Shown: positions 20,300 through 31,411 of the stretch, one piece after another
How the letters are laid out: the number at the start of each line of letters is the position of its first letter
Position numbering within the stretch: position 1 is the stretch's first letter
NCBI RefSeq assembly: GCF_027988105.1
Contig: NZ_JAQJZJ010000001.1
Coordinates: 496,001 to 560,000 of the forward strand
Direction of reading: 5' to 3'
From: Pseudomonas aestuarii
GTDB taxonomy: Bacteria; Pseudomonadota; Gammaproteobacteria; Pseudomonadales; Pseudomonadaceae
DNA: 64,000 bases
Program-made: the position numbers and the translations under genes
Notes under the pieces: generated by a model
Database searches by the model: none
Seen by the model: only the letters and a program-made list of their open reading frames with translations
Told to the model about the DNA's origin: nothing

Positions 20300-20935
20300 A
20301 TGCTGACCATTGCGCTATCCAAGGGCCGCATCCTCGACGACACCCTGCCGCTGCTCGCCGCGGCAGGCATTGTGCCGACCGAGAATCCGGATAAAAGCCG
20401 CAAGCTGATCATCCCCACCACGCTCGACGACGTGCGCTTGCTGATCGTGCGTGCCACCGACGTGCCGACCTATGTCGAGCATGGCGCTGCGGATCTCGGC
20501 GTGGCCGGCAAGGACGTGCTGCTGGAGTACGGCGGCCAGGGTTTGTACGAACCGCTGGACCTGCGCATCGCCCGCTGCAAGCTGATGACCGCCGGTGCGG
20601 TCGGCGCGCCGGAGCCCAAGGGTCGGCTGCGCGTGGCGACCAAGTTCGTCAACGTGGCCAAGCGTTACTACGCCGAGCAGGGGCGCCAGGTCGACATCAT
20701 CAAGCTCTACGGCTCGATGGAGCTGGGTCCGCTGGTGGGCTTGTCCGACAAGATCATCGATGTGGTCGACACCGGTAACACCTTGCGTGCCAACGGCCTG
20801 GAAGCCCAGGAGCTGATCGCCCACATCAGTTCGCGGCTGATCGTCAACAAGGCGTCGATGAAGATGCAGCACGCGCGCATCCAGGCGCTGATCGATACCC
20901 TGCGCGAAGCGGTCGAGTCGCGACACCCCAGCTAA
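20300..20935 (+). CDS. hisG: ATP phosphoribosyltransferase HisG (short form)
   Basis: This is the first enzyme of histidine synthesis, condensing ATP and PRPP. The 211-residue length marks the short HisG type, which lacks the C-terminal regulatory domain and needs HisZ; hisZ is not in the window. The PRPP site is seen as [15 protein letters not shown]. The start is the ATG at 20300 ([10 protein letters not shown]), with AAAGGAA 8 nt upstream. Confidence 0.96.
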   Translation: MLTIALSKGRILDDTLPLLAAAGIVPTENPDKSRKLIIPTTLDDVRLLIVRATDVPTYVEHGAADLGVAGKDVLLEYGGQGLYEPLDLRIARCKLMTAGAVGAPEPKGRLRVATKFVNVAKRYYAEQGRQVDIIKLYGSMELGPLVGLSDKIIDVVDTGNTLRANGLEAQELIAHISSRLIVNKASMKMQHARIQALIDTLREAVESRHPS

Positions 20936-21037
20936 TACCTGCCATGCGGCAATTAGCCGCGTGACCGCCAAGGACGGCGGAAATGCCGAACATGCAGGAG
21001 CAATTTTCGGCCGCCTATCCGTGTCATAGCCAATTAT

Positions 21038-21082
21038 CTCGGGCGTCCATGCGGTGGGCTTGGTAGCCTAGCGACGCCCGAG
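21038..21082. other. 10-bp inverted repeat upstream of hisD
   Basis: CTCGGGCGTC (21038-21047) and GACGCCCGAG (21073-21082) are perfect inverted copies around a 25-base loop, ending 24 bp before the hisD start. The 171-bp hisG-hisD gap is unusually long for this operon. It could be an intra-operon RNA hairpin or a degenerate repeat. There is no T-run. Confidence 0.5.
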
Positions 21083-21106
21083 CATTTGCCAATCATGAGG
21101 CCCGCT

Positions 21107-22417
21107 ATGACCGCTGCTATCGCCATCCGCCGACTCAACGCCGCCGACCAGGATTTCGCCCGTCATCTGGATCATCTGCTCAGCTGGGAAGGTGTGTCAG
21201 ACGATGCGGTCAACCAGCGCGTGCTGGAGATCATCAAGGCCGTGCGCGAGCGTGGCGACGCGGCTCTGGTCGAATTCACCGAGAAATTCGATGGCCTCGA
21301 CGTGGCCTCGATGGCCGACCTGATCCTGCCGCGCGAACGTCTGGAACTGGCCCTGACCCGCATCACCCCGGCACAGCGCCAGGCTCTTGAACTCGCCGCC
21401 GAGCGCGTGCGCAGCTACCACGAGAAGCAGGTGCAGGATTCCTGGACCTACACCGAGGCCGACGGCACCGTGCTCGGCCAGAAAGTCACCCCGCTGGATC
21501 GCGCCGGCCTCTATGTGCCGGGTGGCAAGGCCTCCTATCCGTCATCGGTGCTGATGAACGCGATTCCGGCCAAGGTCGCCGGAGTGCCGGAAGTGGTGAT
21601 GGTGGTGCCGACCCCGCGTGGCGAGATCAACGAACTGGTGCTGGCGGCTGCCTGCATCGCCGGGGTCGACCGGGTGTTCACCATCGGTGGTGCCCAGGCC
21701 GTGGCGGCATTGGCCTACGGCACCGAAAGCGTGCCGGCGGTGGACAAGATCGTCGGTCCCGGCAACATCTACGTCGCCACCGCCAAACGCCATGTCTTCG
21801 GCAAGGTCGGCATCGACATGATCGCCGGTCCTTCGGAGATCCTCGTCGTCTGTGACGGCCAGACCGACCCGGACTGGATCGCCATGGACCTGTTCTCCCA
21901 AGCCGAGCACGATGAGGATGCGCAATCGATTCTGCTCAGCCCGGATGCGACCTTCCTCGACCGTGTGGCCGAGAGCATCGCCAAGCTGTTGCCGACCATG
22001 GAGCGCGCCGAGATCATCCGCGCCTCCCTCGAGGCCCGTGGTGCGTTGATCCAGGTGGTCGACATGGCCCAGGCCATCGAGGTGGCCAACCGCATCGCCC
22101 CGGAACACCTGGAGTTGTCCGTCGCCGATCCCGAGCAGTACCTGCCGCAGATTCGTCACGCCGGTGCGATCTTCATGGGCCGCTACACCGCAGAAGCATT
22201 GGGCGACTACTGCGCCGGGCCGAACCACGTGCTGCCGACCTCCGGCACTGCGCGCTTCTCCTCGCCGCTGGGCGTGTATGACTTCCAGAAGCGCTCGTCG
22301 ATCATTCAGTGTTCCGCCGCCGGTGCGTCCGAGCTGGGCAAGACCGCTTCGGTGCTGGCCCGTGGCGAGTCGCTGACCGCCCACGCGCGCAGTGCCGAGT
22401 ACCGCATCAAAAGCTAA
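21107..22417 (+). CDS. hisD: Histidinol dehydrogenase HisD
   Basis: HisD is a zinc- and NAD-dependent enzyme that makes histidine from histidinol in two oxidations. The protein is 436 aa, full length. It has the catalytic EH pair in [11 protein letters not shown] (about residues 325-333), the metal-binding [10 protein letters not shown] region and GPSEILV. The start at ATG 21107 is supported by GAGG 6 nt upstream; an ATG seven codons earlier lacks this. It is followed by a repeat fragment and hisC. Confidence 0.97.
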   Translation: MTAAIAIRRLNAADQDFARHLDHLLSWEGVSDDAVNQRVLEIIKAVRERGDAALVEFTEKFDGLDVASMADLILPRERLELALTRITPAQRQALELAAERVRSYHEKQVQDSWTYTEADGTVLGQKVTPLDRAGLYVPGGKASYPSSVLMNAIPAKVAGVPEVVMVVPTPRGEINELVLAAACIAGVDRVFTIGGAQAVAALAYGTESVPAVDKIVGPGNIYVATAKRHVFGKVGIDMIAGPSEILVVCDGQTDPDWIAMDLFSQAEHDEDAQSILLSPDATFLDRVAESIAKLLPTMERAEIIRASLEARGALIQVVDMAQAIEVANRIAPEHLELSVADPEQYLPQIRHAGAIFMGRYTAEALGDYCAGPNHVLPTSGTARFSSPLGVYDFQKRSSIIQCSAAGASELGKTASVLARGESLTAHARSAEYRIKS

Positions 22418-22422
22418 ATGCA

Positions 22423-22482
22423 GCTTCGTAGGGTGGGTCGGGCCGCGCAGGTTGAGCGCAGCGATACCCATCACAAACGCAA
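22423..22482. repeat. Degenerate intergenic repeat between hisD and hisC
   Basis: The gap carries GTAGGGTGGGTCGGGCCGCG, then GCGATACCCATCAC, outward-facing GGGT/ACCC elements resembling the TAGGGTGGG-type intergenic repeats seen often in Pseudomonas. It lies inside an operon, not between convergent genes. No ORF is seen. The assignment is by recollected pattern. Confidence 0.4.
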
Positions 22483-22505
22483 CGAATTCGAGGAGAGAAG
22501 GGCAG

Positions 22506-23558
22506 ATGAGCAAATTCTGGAGCCCCTTCGTCAAAGACCTGGTGCCCTATGTACCGGGCGAGCAGCCGAAGCTGGCCAAGCTGGTCAAGCTCAATACCAA
22601 CGAAAACCCCTATGGTCCGTCGCCCAAGGCGATTGCGGCGATGCAGGCCGAGCTCAACGACAGCCTGCGCTTGTACCCGGACCCCAATGGCGAGCGCCTC
22701 AAGCAGGCGGTGGCCGATTACTACGGTGTGCAGCCCGCCCAGGTGTTCGTCGGCAACGGTTCCGACGAAGTGCTGGCGCATGCCTTCCATGGCTTGTTTC
22801 AGCATGACAAACCGTTGTTGTTCCCGGACATCAGCTACAGCTTCTACCCGGTGTATTGCGGCCTCTACGGCATCGCCGCGGAAACCATTGCGCTGGACGA
22901 GCAGTTCCAGATCCGCGTCGAGGACTATGCCCGGCCGAATGGCGGCATCGTCTTCCCCAACCCCAACGCGCCGACCGGCTGCCTCTTGGCTCTGGAGGCC
23001 ATCGAGCAACTGCTCAAGGCCAATCCCGACAGCGTGGTGCTGGTCGACGAGGCCTATATTGACTTCGGTGGACAGAGCGCCATCGCGTTGGTGGGCCAGT
23101 ACCCGAACCTGCTGGTGACCCAGACCCTGTCCAAGTCGCGTTCGCTGGCTGGCCTGCGCGTCGGCCTGGCGGTCGGCCACCCGGACCTGATCGAGGCGCT
23201 GGAGCGAATCAAGAACAGCTTCAACTCCTACCCGCTGGACCGCCTGGCGATTGCCGGCGCGGCGGCGGCCTTCGAGGATCGCGAGTATTTCGAGGGTACC
23301 TGTCAGCAGGTCATCGACAGCCGTGAGGCTACGGTGGCTGGCCTGCAGGCGCTGGGGTTCGAGGTATTGCCCTCGGCAGCGAATTTCGTCTTCGCCCGTC
23401 ACCCGCACAAGGACGCGGCCACTCTGGCGGCTGGCTTGCGTGAGCAGGGGGTGATCGTGCGCCACTTCAAGCAGGCGCGCATCGCCCAGTTCCTGCGCAT
23501 TACCATTGGCGCGCCGGAGCACAACCAGGCGTTGCTGGATGCGCTTGCAAGCCTGTAA
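22506..23558 (+). CDS. hisC: Histidinol-phosphate aminotransferase HisC
   Basis: This PLP-dependent class I/II aminotransferase converts imidazole-acetol phosphate to histidinol phosphate. The protein is 350 aa with the PLP lysine at Lys210 in [14 protein letters not shown]. The substrate-binding N-terminal stretch [13 protein letters not shown] is typical. ATG 22506 ([12 protein letters not shown]) follows GGAGAGAAGG. It is convergent with algW. Confidence 0.96.
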   Translation: MSKFWSPFVKDLVPYVPGEQPKLAKLVKLNTNENPYGPSPKAIAAMQAELNDSLRLYPDPNGERLKQAVADYYGVQPAQVFVGNGSDEVLAHAFHGLFQHDKPLLFPDISYSFYPVYCGLYGIAAETIALDEQFQIRVEDYARPNGGIVFPNPNAPTGCLLALEAIEQLLKANPDSVVLVDEAYIDFGGQSAIALVGQYPNLLVTQTLSKSRSLAGLRVGLAVGHPDLIEALERIKNSFNSYPLDRLAIAGAAAAFEDREYFEGTCQQVIDSREATVAGLQALGFEVLPSAANFVFARHPHKDAATLAAGLREQGVIVRHFKQARIAQFLRITIGAPEHNQALLDALASL

Positions 23559-23570
23559 CTCAAGGTAGGA

Positions 23571-23609
23571 CGGCCTGTTCGCACCGCCCTCAGCGAGGCG
23601 CACAGGCCG
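23571..23609. terminator. Hairpin between convergent hisC and algW
   Basis: CGGCCTGT (23571-23578) and ACAGGCCG (23602-23609) form a perfect 8-bp stem around a loop that can fold further. It lies 12 bp after the hisC stop and 50 bp from the algW stop. No T-tract follows, so termination is uncertain. Confidence 0.4.
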
Positions 23610-23659
23610 CAGTTGGGCGGTTGCCAAGCCGCGGGATAAAGCGCGCGGCGGGGTGGTTG

Positions 23660-24802
<1,143 letters not shown>

Positions 24803-24913
24803 CGATGAAATCCTGAAGGTTGCGGGGAGACTGATGCGCCCCTTAAGGTGCGCCATTATAGAGGGCCGATTGCCAATGTGGCAGCGGCCTGTCACCGCAG
24901 GCGAGGAATCCAT

Positions 24914-25672
24914 ATGGCTATTGCCTTGACCACCCTGGTGGAAGAAGCACAGCGCTACTTGAATGCCGCTCGGATCAGTGACTACTGCCCGAATGGTTTG
25001 CAAATCGAAGGGCGGCCCCAGGTGCGGCGTATCGTCAGCGGAGTCACCGCCAGTCAGGCCCTGGTCGATGCCGCGGTGGAGGCTCAAGCCGATGTGCTGC
25101 TGGTGCACCACGGCTATTTCTGGAAGGGCGAAAATCCCTGTATCACCGGCATGAAACAGCGCCGCTTGAAAGCCCTGCTGAGCAACGATATCAGCTTGCT
25201 GGCCTATCACCTGCCGCTCGATCTGCACCCGGAGGTCGGCAATAACGTGCAGTTGGCCGCCCAGCTCGATATTACCGTCGAAGGGCCGCTCGACCCGGAT
25301 GACCCGCGGACGGTTGGTTTGCTTGGCTCCTTGCGCGAGCCCATGAGCCCCCGCGATTTCGCCCGGCGGGTGCAGGAAGTGCTCGGCCGTGAGCCCTTGT
25401 TGGTTGAAGGCACGGAAATGGTCCGCCGGATCGGTTGGTGCACCGGCGGCGGGCAGGGCTATATCGACCAGGCTATCGCGGCTGGCGTTGACCTCTATCT
25501 GACCGGCGAGGCTTCCGAACAAACCTTCCACAGCGCTCGCGAGAACGGCATCAGCTTTATCGCCGCCGGCCACCATGCCACCGAGCGTTATGGCGTGCAG
25601 GCGCTGGGTGATTACCTGGCGCGTCGGTTTGCCATCGAACACCTGTTTATCGACTGTCCCAATCCAATCTGA
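24914..25672 (+). CDS. NIF3/DUF34-family metal-binding protein (YbgI-like)
   Basis: This 252-residue protein is of the Nif3-like dinuclear metal center family. Metal ligands are visible in LLVHHGYFW (about residues 60-68) and near the C terminus in AAGHHATERYG. Family members form toroidal hexamers. A GTP cyclohydrolase I type 2 annotation is common in databases but poorly supported. ATG 24914 is preceded by GAGG. It is divergent from algW and upstream of the cysDN operon. Confidence 0.93.
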   Translation: MAIALTTLVEEAQRYLNAARISDYCPNGLQIEGRPQVRRIVSGVTASQALVDAAVEAQADVLLVHHGYFWKGENPCITGMKQRRLKALLSNDISLLAYHLPLDLHPEVGNNVQLAAQLDITVEGPLDPDDPRTVGLLGSLREPMSPRDFARRVQEVLGREPLLVEGTEMVRRIGWCTGGGQGYIDQAIAAGVDLYLTGEASEQTFHSARENGISFIAAGHHATERYGVQALGDYLARRFAIEHLFIDCPNPI

Positions 25673-25705
25673 TGTCCGTGGGCGGCCGATTCCGTGGGTA
25701 TAAAG

Positions 25706-25724
25706 CTAGATCGTTTCGATCTAG
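25706..25724. promoter_or_regulatory. Perfect 8-bp inverted repeat upstream of cysD
   Basis: CTAGATCG and CGATCTAG flank a TTT loop, 91 bp before cysD and 34 bp after the NIF3-family stop. It could be an RNA hairpin ending the upstream message or an operator in the cysD promoter region. No T-run follows on either strand. A possible -10 (TGTGCTAGAGT, extended type) lies about 30 bp downstream. Confidence 0.45.
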
Positions 25725-25814
25725 TTGGCCCCCTGATTAGAAGCGGGTGCTGTGCTAGAGTGCGCCATCGTCCACGGCCCGCCGGCCCAACCACACTGCA
25801 AATCGTGAGTAACC

Positions 25815-26732
25815 ATGCTCGAAAAACTGACCCACCTGAAACAGCTGGAGGCGGAAAGTATCCACATCATTCGTGAAGTGGCCGCCGAATTCGACAACCC
25901 GGTCATGCTCTATTCGATCGGTAAAGACTCCGCCGTGATGCTGCACCTGGCACGCAAGGCGTTCTTTCCCGGCAAGCTGCCATTCCCGGTGATGCATGTC
26001 GATACGCGCTGGAAGTTTCAGGAGATGTATGCGTTTCGCGAAAAAATAGTCAACGAATACGGCCTGGACCTGATCACCCACATCAACCCTGATGGTGTGG
26101 CGCAGGATATGAACCCCTTCACCTACGGCAGCGCCAAGCACACCGACGTGATGAAGACCGAGGGCCTGAAGCAGGCTCTGGACAAGTACGGCTTCGATGC
26201 GGCCTTCGGCGGCGCCCGGCGCGACGAGGAGAAATCCCGCGCCAAGGAGCGGGTCTACTCCTTCCGCGACAGCAAGCACCGCTGGGACCCGAAGAATCAG
26301 CGCCCCGAGTTGTGGAACGTCTACAACGGCAAGGTCAAGAAGGGCGAGTCGATCCGCGTGTTCCCGCTGTCCAACTGGACCGAGCTGGACATCTGGCAAT
26401 ACATCTATCTGGAGCAGATCCCGATCGTGCCGCTGTACTTCGCCGCCGAGCGTGAAGTGATCGAGAAGAACGGTACCCTGATCATGATCGACGACGATCG
26501 CATCCTCGAGCATCTCTCGGATGAAGAGAAGGCGCGCATTACCAAGAAGATGGTGCGTTTCCGTACGCTCGGCTGCTATCCGTTGACCGGTGCGGTGGAA
26601 TCCACGGCAACCAGCCTGACGGACATCATTCAGGAAATGCTCCTGACCCGAACTTCAGAGCGTCAGGGCCGGGTCATCGACCACGATGCGGCCGGTTCGA
26701 TGGAAGAGAAAAAACGTCAGGGGTATTTTTAA
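25815..26732 (+). CDS. cysD: Sulfate adenylyltransferase subunit CysD
   Basis: CysD is the small, ATP-pyrophosphatase subunit of ATP sulfurylase, making APS from sulfate and ATP together with the CysN GTPase. The protein is 305 aa with the PP-loop SIGKDS at residues 34-39 and the conserved [16 protein letters not shown] segment. It ends one base before the start of cysNC, so the subunits are translationally linked. Confidence 0.98.
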   Translation: MLEKLTHLKQLEAESIHIIREVAAEFDNPVMLYSIGKDSAVMLHLARKAFFPGKLPFPVMHVDTRWKFQEMYAFREKIVNEYGLDLITHINPDGVAQDMNPFTYGSAKHTDVMKTEGLKQALDKYGFDAAFGGARRDEEKSRAKERVYSFRDSKHRWDPKNQRPELWNVYNGKVKKGESIRVFPLSNWTELDIWQYIYLEQIPIVPLYFAAEREVIEKNGTLIMIDDDRILEHLSDEEKARITKKMVRFRTLGCYPLTGAVESTATSLTDIIQEMLLTRTSERQGRVIDHDAAGSMEEKKRQGYF

Positions 26733-26733
26733 G

Positions 26734-28635
26734 ATGTCGCACCAATCCGATCTGATCAGCGAAGACATCCTCGCTTACCTGGCCCAGCACGAACGCAAGG
26801 ATTTGCTGCGCTTTCTCACCTGCGGCAACGTCGACGACGGCAAAAGTACCCTGATCGGCCGTCTGCTCCACGATTCCAAGATGATCTACGAAGATCATAT
26901 GGAAGCCATTACCCGCGACTCGAAGAAGTCCGGCACCACTGGCGAAGAGGTGGATCTGGCGCTGCTGGTCGACGGCCTGCAGGCCGAGCGCGAGCAGGGC
27001 ATCACCATCGATGTGGCCTACCGCTATTTCAGTACCGCCAAGCGCAAGTTCATCATTGCCGACACCCCCGGCCATGAGCAGTACACCCGTAACATGGCCA
27101 CCGGTGCCTCCACCTGCGACCTGGCGATCATCCTGATCGATGCCCGTTATGGCGTGCAGACCCAGACCAAGCGTCACAGCTTCATTGCCTCGCTGCTGGG
27201 TATCAAGCACATAGTCGTGGCCATCAACAAGATGGACCTGAAGGGCTTCGATCAGGGCGTATTCGAGCAGATCAAGGCCGATTACCTGAAGTTCGCCGAA
27301 GGTATCGCCCTCAAGCCGAGCTCGCTGCACTTCGTGCCGATGTCGGCGCTCAAAGGCGACAACGTGGTCAACACGAGCGAGCGCGCGCCCTGGTATGACG
27401 GCCAGTCGCTGATGGAAATCCTCGAAACCGTGGAAGTCGCCGGTGACCGCAATTTCACCGACATGCGCTTCCCGGTGCAGTACGTCAACCGCCCCAACCT
27501 GAATTTCCGCGGCTTCGCCGGCACCCTGGCCAGCGGCATCGTGCGCAAGGGCGACGAGGTAGTGGTGTTGCCGTCCGGCAAGGGCAGCAAGGTCAAGTCC
27601 ATCGTCACCTATGACGGCGAGCTTGAGCATGCCGGTCCAGGCCAGGCGATTACCCTGACCCTGGAAGACGAGATCGACGTTTCCCGTGGCGACATGCTGG
27701 TACACGCCGATAACCGCCCGCAGGTGGTCGACAGCTTCGACGCCATGCTGGTGTGGATGGCAGAAGAACCGATGCTGCCGGGCAAGAAATACGACATCAA
27801 GCGTGCCACCAGCTATGTGCCGGCCTCGATTGCCAGCATCACCCACCGGGTCGATGTGAACACGTTGGAGCATGGTCCGGCGAGCAGTCTGCACCTGAAC
27901 GAGATCGGTCAGGTACGCGTGGCCCTGGATGCGTCCATCGCCCTGGACGGCTATGCGCACAACCGCACCAGTGGCTCGTTCATCATTATCGATCGATTGA
28001 CCAATGGCACCGTGGGTGCGGGCATGATCATCGCCGACCCGGTCAGTGCGCAGCATGCCGATGGCCACCACGGCAAGCTGGCCCACGTGTCGACCGAAGA
28101 ACGCGCCGCGCGCTTGGGTCAGCAGCCGGCCACCGTGCTGTTCAGCGGCCTGTCCGGCGCCGGCAAGAGCACCCTGGCCTATGCCGTGGAGCGCAAGCTG
28201 TTCGACATGGGCCGTGCGGTCTACGTGCTGGATGGCCAGAACCTGCGCCACGACCTGAACAAGGGCTTGCCGCAGGATCGCAGTGGACGTACCGAGAACT
28301 GGCGCCGTGCCGCCCATGTGGCGCGTCAGTTCAACGAGGCCGGTCTGCTGACCCTGGCGGCTTTCGTTGCGCCGGACGCCGAAGGCCGCGAGCAGGCCAG
28401 GGCGCTGCTTGGTGCCGAGCGCTTGATCACCGTCTATGTGCAGGCTTCTCCGCAGGTCTGTGCCGAGCGCGATCCTCAGGGCTTGTACGCGGCGGCTGGC
28501 GACAACATTCCGGGGCTGTCCTTCCCCTATGATGTGCCCCTGGATGCCGACCTGGTAGTCGACACCCAGAGCTTGTCGCTGGAAGAGAGCGTCAGGCAGG
28601 TGCTGGCGTTGTTGCGTGAGCGTGGCGCGATCTAA
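26734..28635 (+). CDS. cysNC: Bifunctional sulfate adenylyltransferase subunit 1/adenylylsulfate kinase CysNC
   Basis: This 633-residue fusion has an EF-Tu-like GTPase half with G1 motif GNVDDGKST at 31-39, DTPGHEQ (G3) and NKMD (G4), followed by beta-barrel domains. An APS kinase domain follows from about residue 455, with Walker [10 protein letters not shown] at 472-480. The fusion channels APS to PAPS for assimilatory sulfate reduction and sulfation. It is the usual arrangement in Pseudomonas. A clear terminator follows. Confidence 0.97.
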   Translation: MSHQSDLISEDILAYLAQHERKDLLRFLTCGNVDDGKSTLIGRLLHDSKMIYEDHMEAITRDSKKSGTTGEEVDLALLVDGLQAEREQGITIDVAYRYFSTAKRKFIIADTPGHEQYTRNMATGASTCDLAIILIDARYGVQTQTKRHSFIASLLGIKHIVVAINKMDLKGFDQGVFEQIKADYLKFAEGIALKPSSLHFVPMSALKGDNVVNTSERAPWYDGQSLMEILETVEVAGDRNFTDMRFPVQYVNRPNLNFRGFAGTLASGIVRKGDEVVVLPSGKGSKVKSIVTYDGELEHAGPGQAITLTLEDEIDVSRGDMLVHADNRPQVVDSFDAMLVWMAEEPMLPGKKYDIKRATSYVPASIASITHRVDVNTLEHGPASSLHLNEIGQVRVALDASIALDGYAHNRTSGSFIIIDRLTNGTVGAGMIIADPVSAQHADGHHGKLAHVSTEERAARLGQQPATVLFSGLSGAGKSTLAYAVERKLFDMGRAVYVLDGQNLRHDLNKGLPQDRSGRTENWRRAAHVARQFNEAGLLTLAAFVAPDAEGREQARALLGAERLITVYVQASPQVCAERDPQGLYAAAGDNIPGLSFPYDVPLDADLVVDTQSLSLEESVRQVLALLRERGAI

Positions 28636-28650
28636 ATCCGCTGCGCAATA

Positions 28651-28680
28651 AAAAGCCCCGCCATGTGCGGGGCTTTTTAT
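28651..28680 (+). terminator. Rho-independent terminator of cysDNC
   Basis: AAAAGCCCCGC and GCGGGGCTTTTT form a strong stem over a short CATGT loop, ending in a T-run 16 bp after the cysNC stop. The flanking A-run means it could work in both directions. Confidence 0.9.
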
Positions 28681-28750
28681 TGGTAATGAGATTTTGCTGA
28701 TGAGTTTCGCGGGCTGCGATGGGCCTCTATCGTCAGTGCCCTTGCATAAC

Positions 28751-28777
28751 AAAAGCCCCGCACGAGGCGGGGCGTTT
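28751..28777 (-). terminator. Terminator for the yhcB/zapG-like gene
   Basis: GCCCCGC, an ACGA loop and GGCGGGGC form a hairpin. Read on the minus strand it is followed by CTTTTGTT. It lies about 40 bp past the minus-strand stop at 28819. It is distinct in loop and flanks from the nearby cysNC terminator. Confidence 0.75.
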
Positions 28778-28818
28778 GATTCGCTGCACGGTCGCCGGGG
28801 CAGCCGAGTGAGCGGTTG

Positions 28819-29259
28819 TTATTTTTTCTTCAGACCGTAGCTTTCGTCGAGCATGCCCGGTACATCGGCGCTTTTCGGCGCATAGTCCTTGGGCATTTCC
28901 TGGGACGCCGGAGCCTTCAGGCGCTCGCGTCGTTCGCCGCCGCCGTCTTCTGCGTGCAGGCTGGCCAGCAGGCGCTGGCGGGTCAGTTCGTCGAGTGCCA
29001 GACGGTTGGCCCCTTCGGACAGGTGTTGCTGCACGTCCTGATGGCTCTGGGAGAGCTTCTTCACCAGATTGGCAGTGGTATTGAAATGGGTTACCACTTC
29101 GCTTTGGTAGGCGTCGAAGCGTTCCTGGATCTCGTCCAACTGGCGTTGTGTGCGGCCGGGGGCTGCATTGGGCGCAAGGCGAGCAATCAGGAAACCGATG
29201 GCGATGCCGGCTACCAGGGTGATGGCCGGTAACAACCAGGCTGTGAGCGTCTGTTCCAC
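28819..29259 (-). CDS. zapG: YhcB/ZapG family membrane-anchored coiled-coil protein (DUF1043)
   Basis: This 146-residue protein has an N-terminal transmembrane helix (about 7-28, including LLPAITLVAGIAIGFLIARL), a coiled-coil stretch (about 38-80, RQLDEIQERFDAYQSEV) and a charged, disordered tail. E. coli YhcB/ZapG links division and envelope growth. The function in Pseudomonas is by family only. It stands alone, divergent from the hydrolase gene, with its own terminator. Confidence 0.88.
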   Translation of the reverse strand: MEQTLTAWLLPAITLVAGIAIGFLIARLAPNAAPGRTQRQLDEIQERFDAYQSEVVTHFNTTANLVKKLSQSHQDVQQHLSEGANRLALDELTRQRLLASLHAEDGGGERRERLKAPASQEMPKDYAPKSADVPGMLDESYGLKKK

Positions 29260-29392
29260 GAGTCCTTCCTCTCTAAACGGCTTTGCTTTACGTTAACGGC
29301 TGGAACCTGCGCTGTATACCGCAATGTAAAGCTGTGCGATGCAGGCTGTCAGCTAGACGAGTCGACCCTCTACGAGGTCACGGAGTTCACCG

Positions 29393-30028
29393 TTGCTCAC
29401 CCGCGAAACCCCTGTTTTTATCGATGGCCCCTGCGGCCAGTTGGAGGCCCTGTGGCTGGATACCCCCGACGCCCGTGGCGTGGCGCTGATCTGCCACCCC
29501 AATCCGGTGCAGGGCGGAACCATGCTCAACAAGGTCGTCTCGACCCTGCAGCGCACCGCCCGCGATGGCGGCCTGGCTACCCTGCGCTTCAATTATCGGG
29601 GTGTCGGCGCCAGTGCCGGTGATCATGACATGCACAGCGGCGAGGTGGATGACGCGCAGGCGGCAGCCCATTGGCTGCGCCTGCACTATCCGCAGCTGCC
29701 CCTGACCCTGCTGGGCTTTTCCTTTGGCGGCTTTGTCGCTGCCAGTCTCGGTGGGCGCCTGGAGCAACAGGGCATAGAGCTGGCGCATTTATTCATGGTG
29801 GCGCCAGCGGTCAGCCGGCTGACCGCCGAGAATCCGCCGGCGCAGCGCTGTCCGCTGACACTGATCCAGCCCGAGGCCGACGAAGTGATCGATCCGCAGG
29901 CGGTTTATGCCTGGTCCGCCGGCTTGGGGCGTGCCCATGAGCTGTTGAAAGTGGCAGAATGCGGCCACTTTTTTCACGGCAAGCTTACGGATCTCAAGGA
30001 TCTGCTGCTGCCGCGTCTCTCGAACTGA
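29393..30028 (+). CDS. Alpha/beta hydrolase
   Basis: This 211-residue alpha/beta hydrolase has the nucleophile Ser110 in the elbow GFSFGG. A likely acid, Asp163 or Asp167 (EADEVID), and His192 (CGHFFHG) complete a triad. The oxyanion region CHPNPVQGGTM is typical of a Pseudomonas/Xanthomonas family annotated as CocE/NonD or dienelactone-hydrolase-like. The substrate is unknown. The start is a TTG at 29393 with GGAG 7 nt upstream; family members begin at this point and no ATG is nearby. trpS follows after 22 bp. Confidence 0.85.
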   Translation: MLTRETPVFIDGPCGQLEALWLDTPDARGVALICHPNPVQGGTMLNKVVSTLQRTARDGGLATLRFNYRGVGASAGDHDMHSGEVDDAQAAAHWLRLHYPQLPLTLLGFSFGGFVAASLGGRLEQQGIELAHLFMVAPAVSRLTAENPPAQRCPLTLIQPEADEVIDPQAVYAWSAGLGRAHELLKVAECGHFFHGKLTDLKDLLLPRLSN

Positions 30029-30050
30029 TTACAGCTTATAAGCGATAGCC

Positions 30051-31397
30051 ATGACCACTCGTATCCTTACCGGCATCACCACCACAGGCACCCCGCATCT
30101 CGGCAACTACGCCGGCGCCATTCGTCCGGCGATAGTCGCCAGTCGCGCCGCCGATGCGGACTCCTTTTATTTTCTCGCCGATTACCACGCGCTGATCAAG
30201 TGTGATGATCCGGCGCGGATCCAGCGCTCGCGCCTGGAAATCGCCGCGACCTGGCTGGCCTGCGGACTCGATGTGAGCCGGGCGACCTTCTATCGCCAGT
30301 CCGATATCCCGGAGATCCCCGAGCTGTGCTGGCTGCTCAGCTGTGTCGCGGGCAAGGGCCTGCTCAATCGTGCGCATGCCTACAAGGCGTCGGTCGACAA
30401 GAATGTCGAGCAGGGCGAGGATCCGGATGCCGGCATCACCATGGGCCTGTTCAGCTACCCGGTGCTGATGGCCGCAGACATCCTGATGTTCAACGCGCAC
30501 AAGGTGCCGGTCGGCCGCGACCAGATCCAGCACGTCGAAATGGCGCGCGATATCGCCCAGCGCTTCAATCACCTGTTCGGCCAGGGCAAGGAGCTGTTCA
30601 CCCTGCCCGAGGCGGTGATCGAGGAAGACGTCGCGACTCTGCCGGGCCTGGACGGGCGCAAGATGAGCAAGAGTTACGACAACACCATTCCGCTGTTCGG
30701 CAGTGCCCGGCAGCTCAAGGACGCCATCGCGCGCATCGTGACTGACTCCAGGCTGCCCGGCGAACCCAAGGATCCGGACAGTTCCCATCTGTTCACCCTG
30801 TATCAGGCCTTCGCCGCACCGACCCAGCAGGCGGATTTTCGCGCCGAATTGCTCGGGGGCTTGGCCTGGGGTGAGGCCAAACAGCAATTGTTCCAGCTGC
30901 TCGAGGCCGAGTTGGGTGAGGCGCGTGAGCGTTACCACGCCCTGATCGAACGGCCCGCCGAGTTGGAAGATATTCTGCTGGCCGGCGCGGCCAAGGCGCG
31001 CAGGATCGCCACGCCCTTCCTCGGCGAGCTGCGCGAGGCGGTAGGCCTGCGTTCATTCCGCAGCCAGCCCATCGGCGCCGAGAGCGGTAAGAAGAAGGCG
31101 AGCAAGAGTGCGCGGTTCGTCAGCTTCCGCGACGACGACGGTAGCTTTCGCTTCCGTCTGCTGGACGCCGCTGGCGAGCAGTTGCTGCTGTCCAGGTCGT
31201 TTGCCGACGGCAAGTCGGCCGGGCAGGTGAGCAAACGCCTGCAGTCGGGCGAGCCGCTGGATCTGCGCGAGGAGGGTGACGCCTTCGGTGTATGGCTGGA
31301 CGGCGAGTGTGTGGCGCATAGCCCGGACTTTGCCGATGCCAGCGCGCGTGAGACGGCGATCCAGCGTTTGCGCGAGGCGCTCGCTGCTCAGGAGTAA
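30051..31397 (+). CDS. trpS: Tryptophan-tRNA ligase TrpS, long form with C-terminal extension
   Basis: This class I aminoacyl-tRNA synthetase charges tRNA-Trp. The HIGH-like motif is [10 protein letters not shown] near residue 11 and the KMSKS motif is at residues 204-208. The core ends at about residue 345. About 100 further residues ([20 protein letters not shown] and onward) follow a lysine-rich linker; standard E. coli TrpS is about 334 residues. The extra domain recalls small YegP/DUF1508-type beta domains, which is an inference. A terminator and a REP element lie after it. Confidence 0.95.
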   Translation: MTTRILTGITTTGTPHLGNYAGAIRPAIVASRAADADSFYFLADYHALIKCDDPARIQRSRLEIAATWLACGLDVSRATFYRQSDIPEIPELCWLLSCVAGKGLLNRAHAYKASVDKNVEQGEDPDAGITMGLFSYPVLMAADILMFNAHKVPVGRDQIQHVEMARDIAQRFNHLFGQGKELFTLPEAVIEEDVATLPGLDGRKMSKSYDNTIPLFGSARQLKDAIARIVTDSRLPGEPKDPDSSHLFTLYQAFAAPTQQADFRAELLGGLAWGEAKQQLFQLLEAELGEARERYHALIERPAELEDILLAGAAKARRIATPFLGELREAVGLRSFRSQPIGAESGKKKASKSARFVSFRDDDGSFRFRLLDAAGEQLLLSRSFADGKSAGQVSKRLQSGEPLDLREEGDAFGVWLDGECVAHSPDFADASARETAIQRLREALAAQE

Positions 31398-31411
31398 CCA
31401 GCGATGGCTTT

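Noticed and set aside
24803..25642. A long minus-strand open frame continuing upstream of algW through the NIF3-family gene
   Set aside because: It is antisense to a well-supported gene. Protease family similarity and the membrane anchor begin at ATG 24802.
26700..26740. An earlier start for cysNC inside cysD
   Set aside because: The upstream in-frame residues overlap cysD in another frame. Family similarity begins at MSHQSDLI, one base after the cysD stop.
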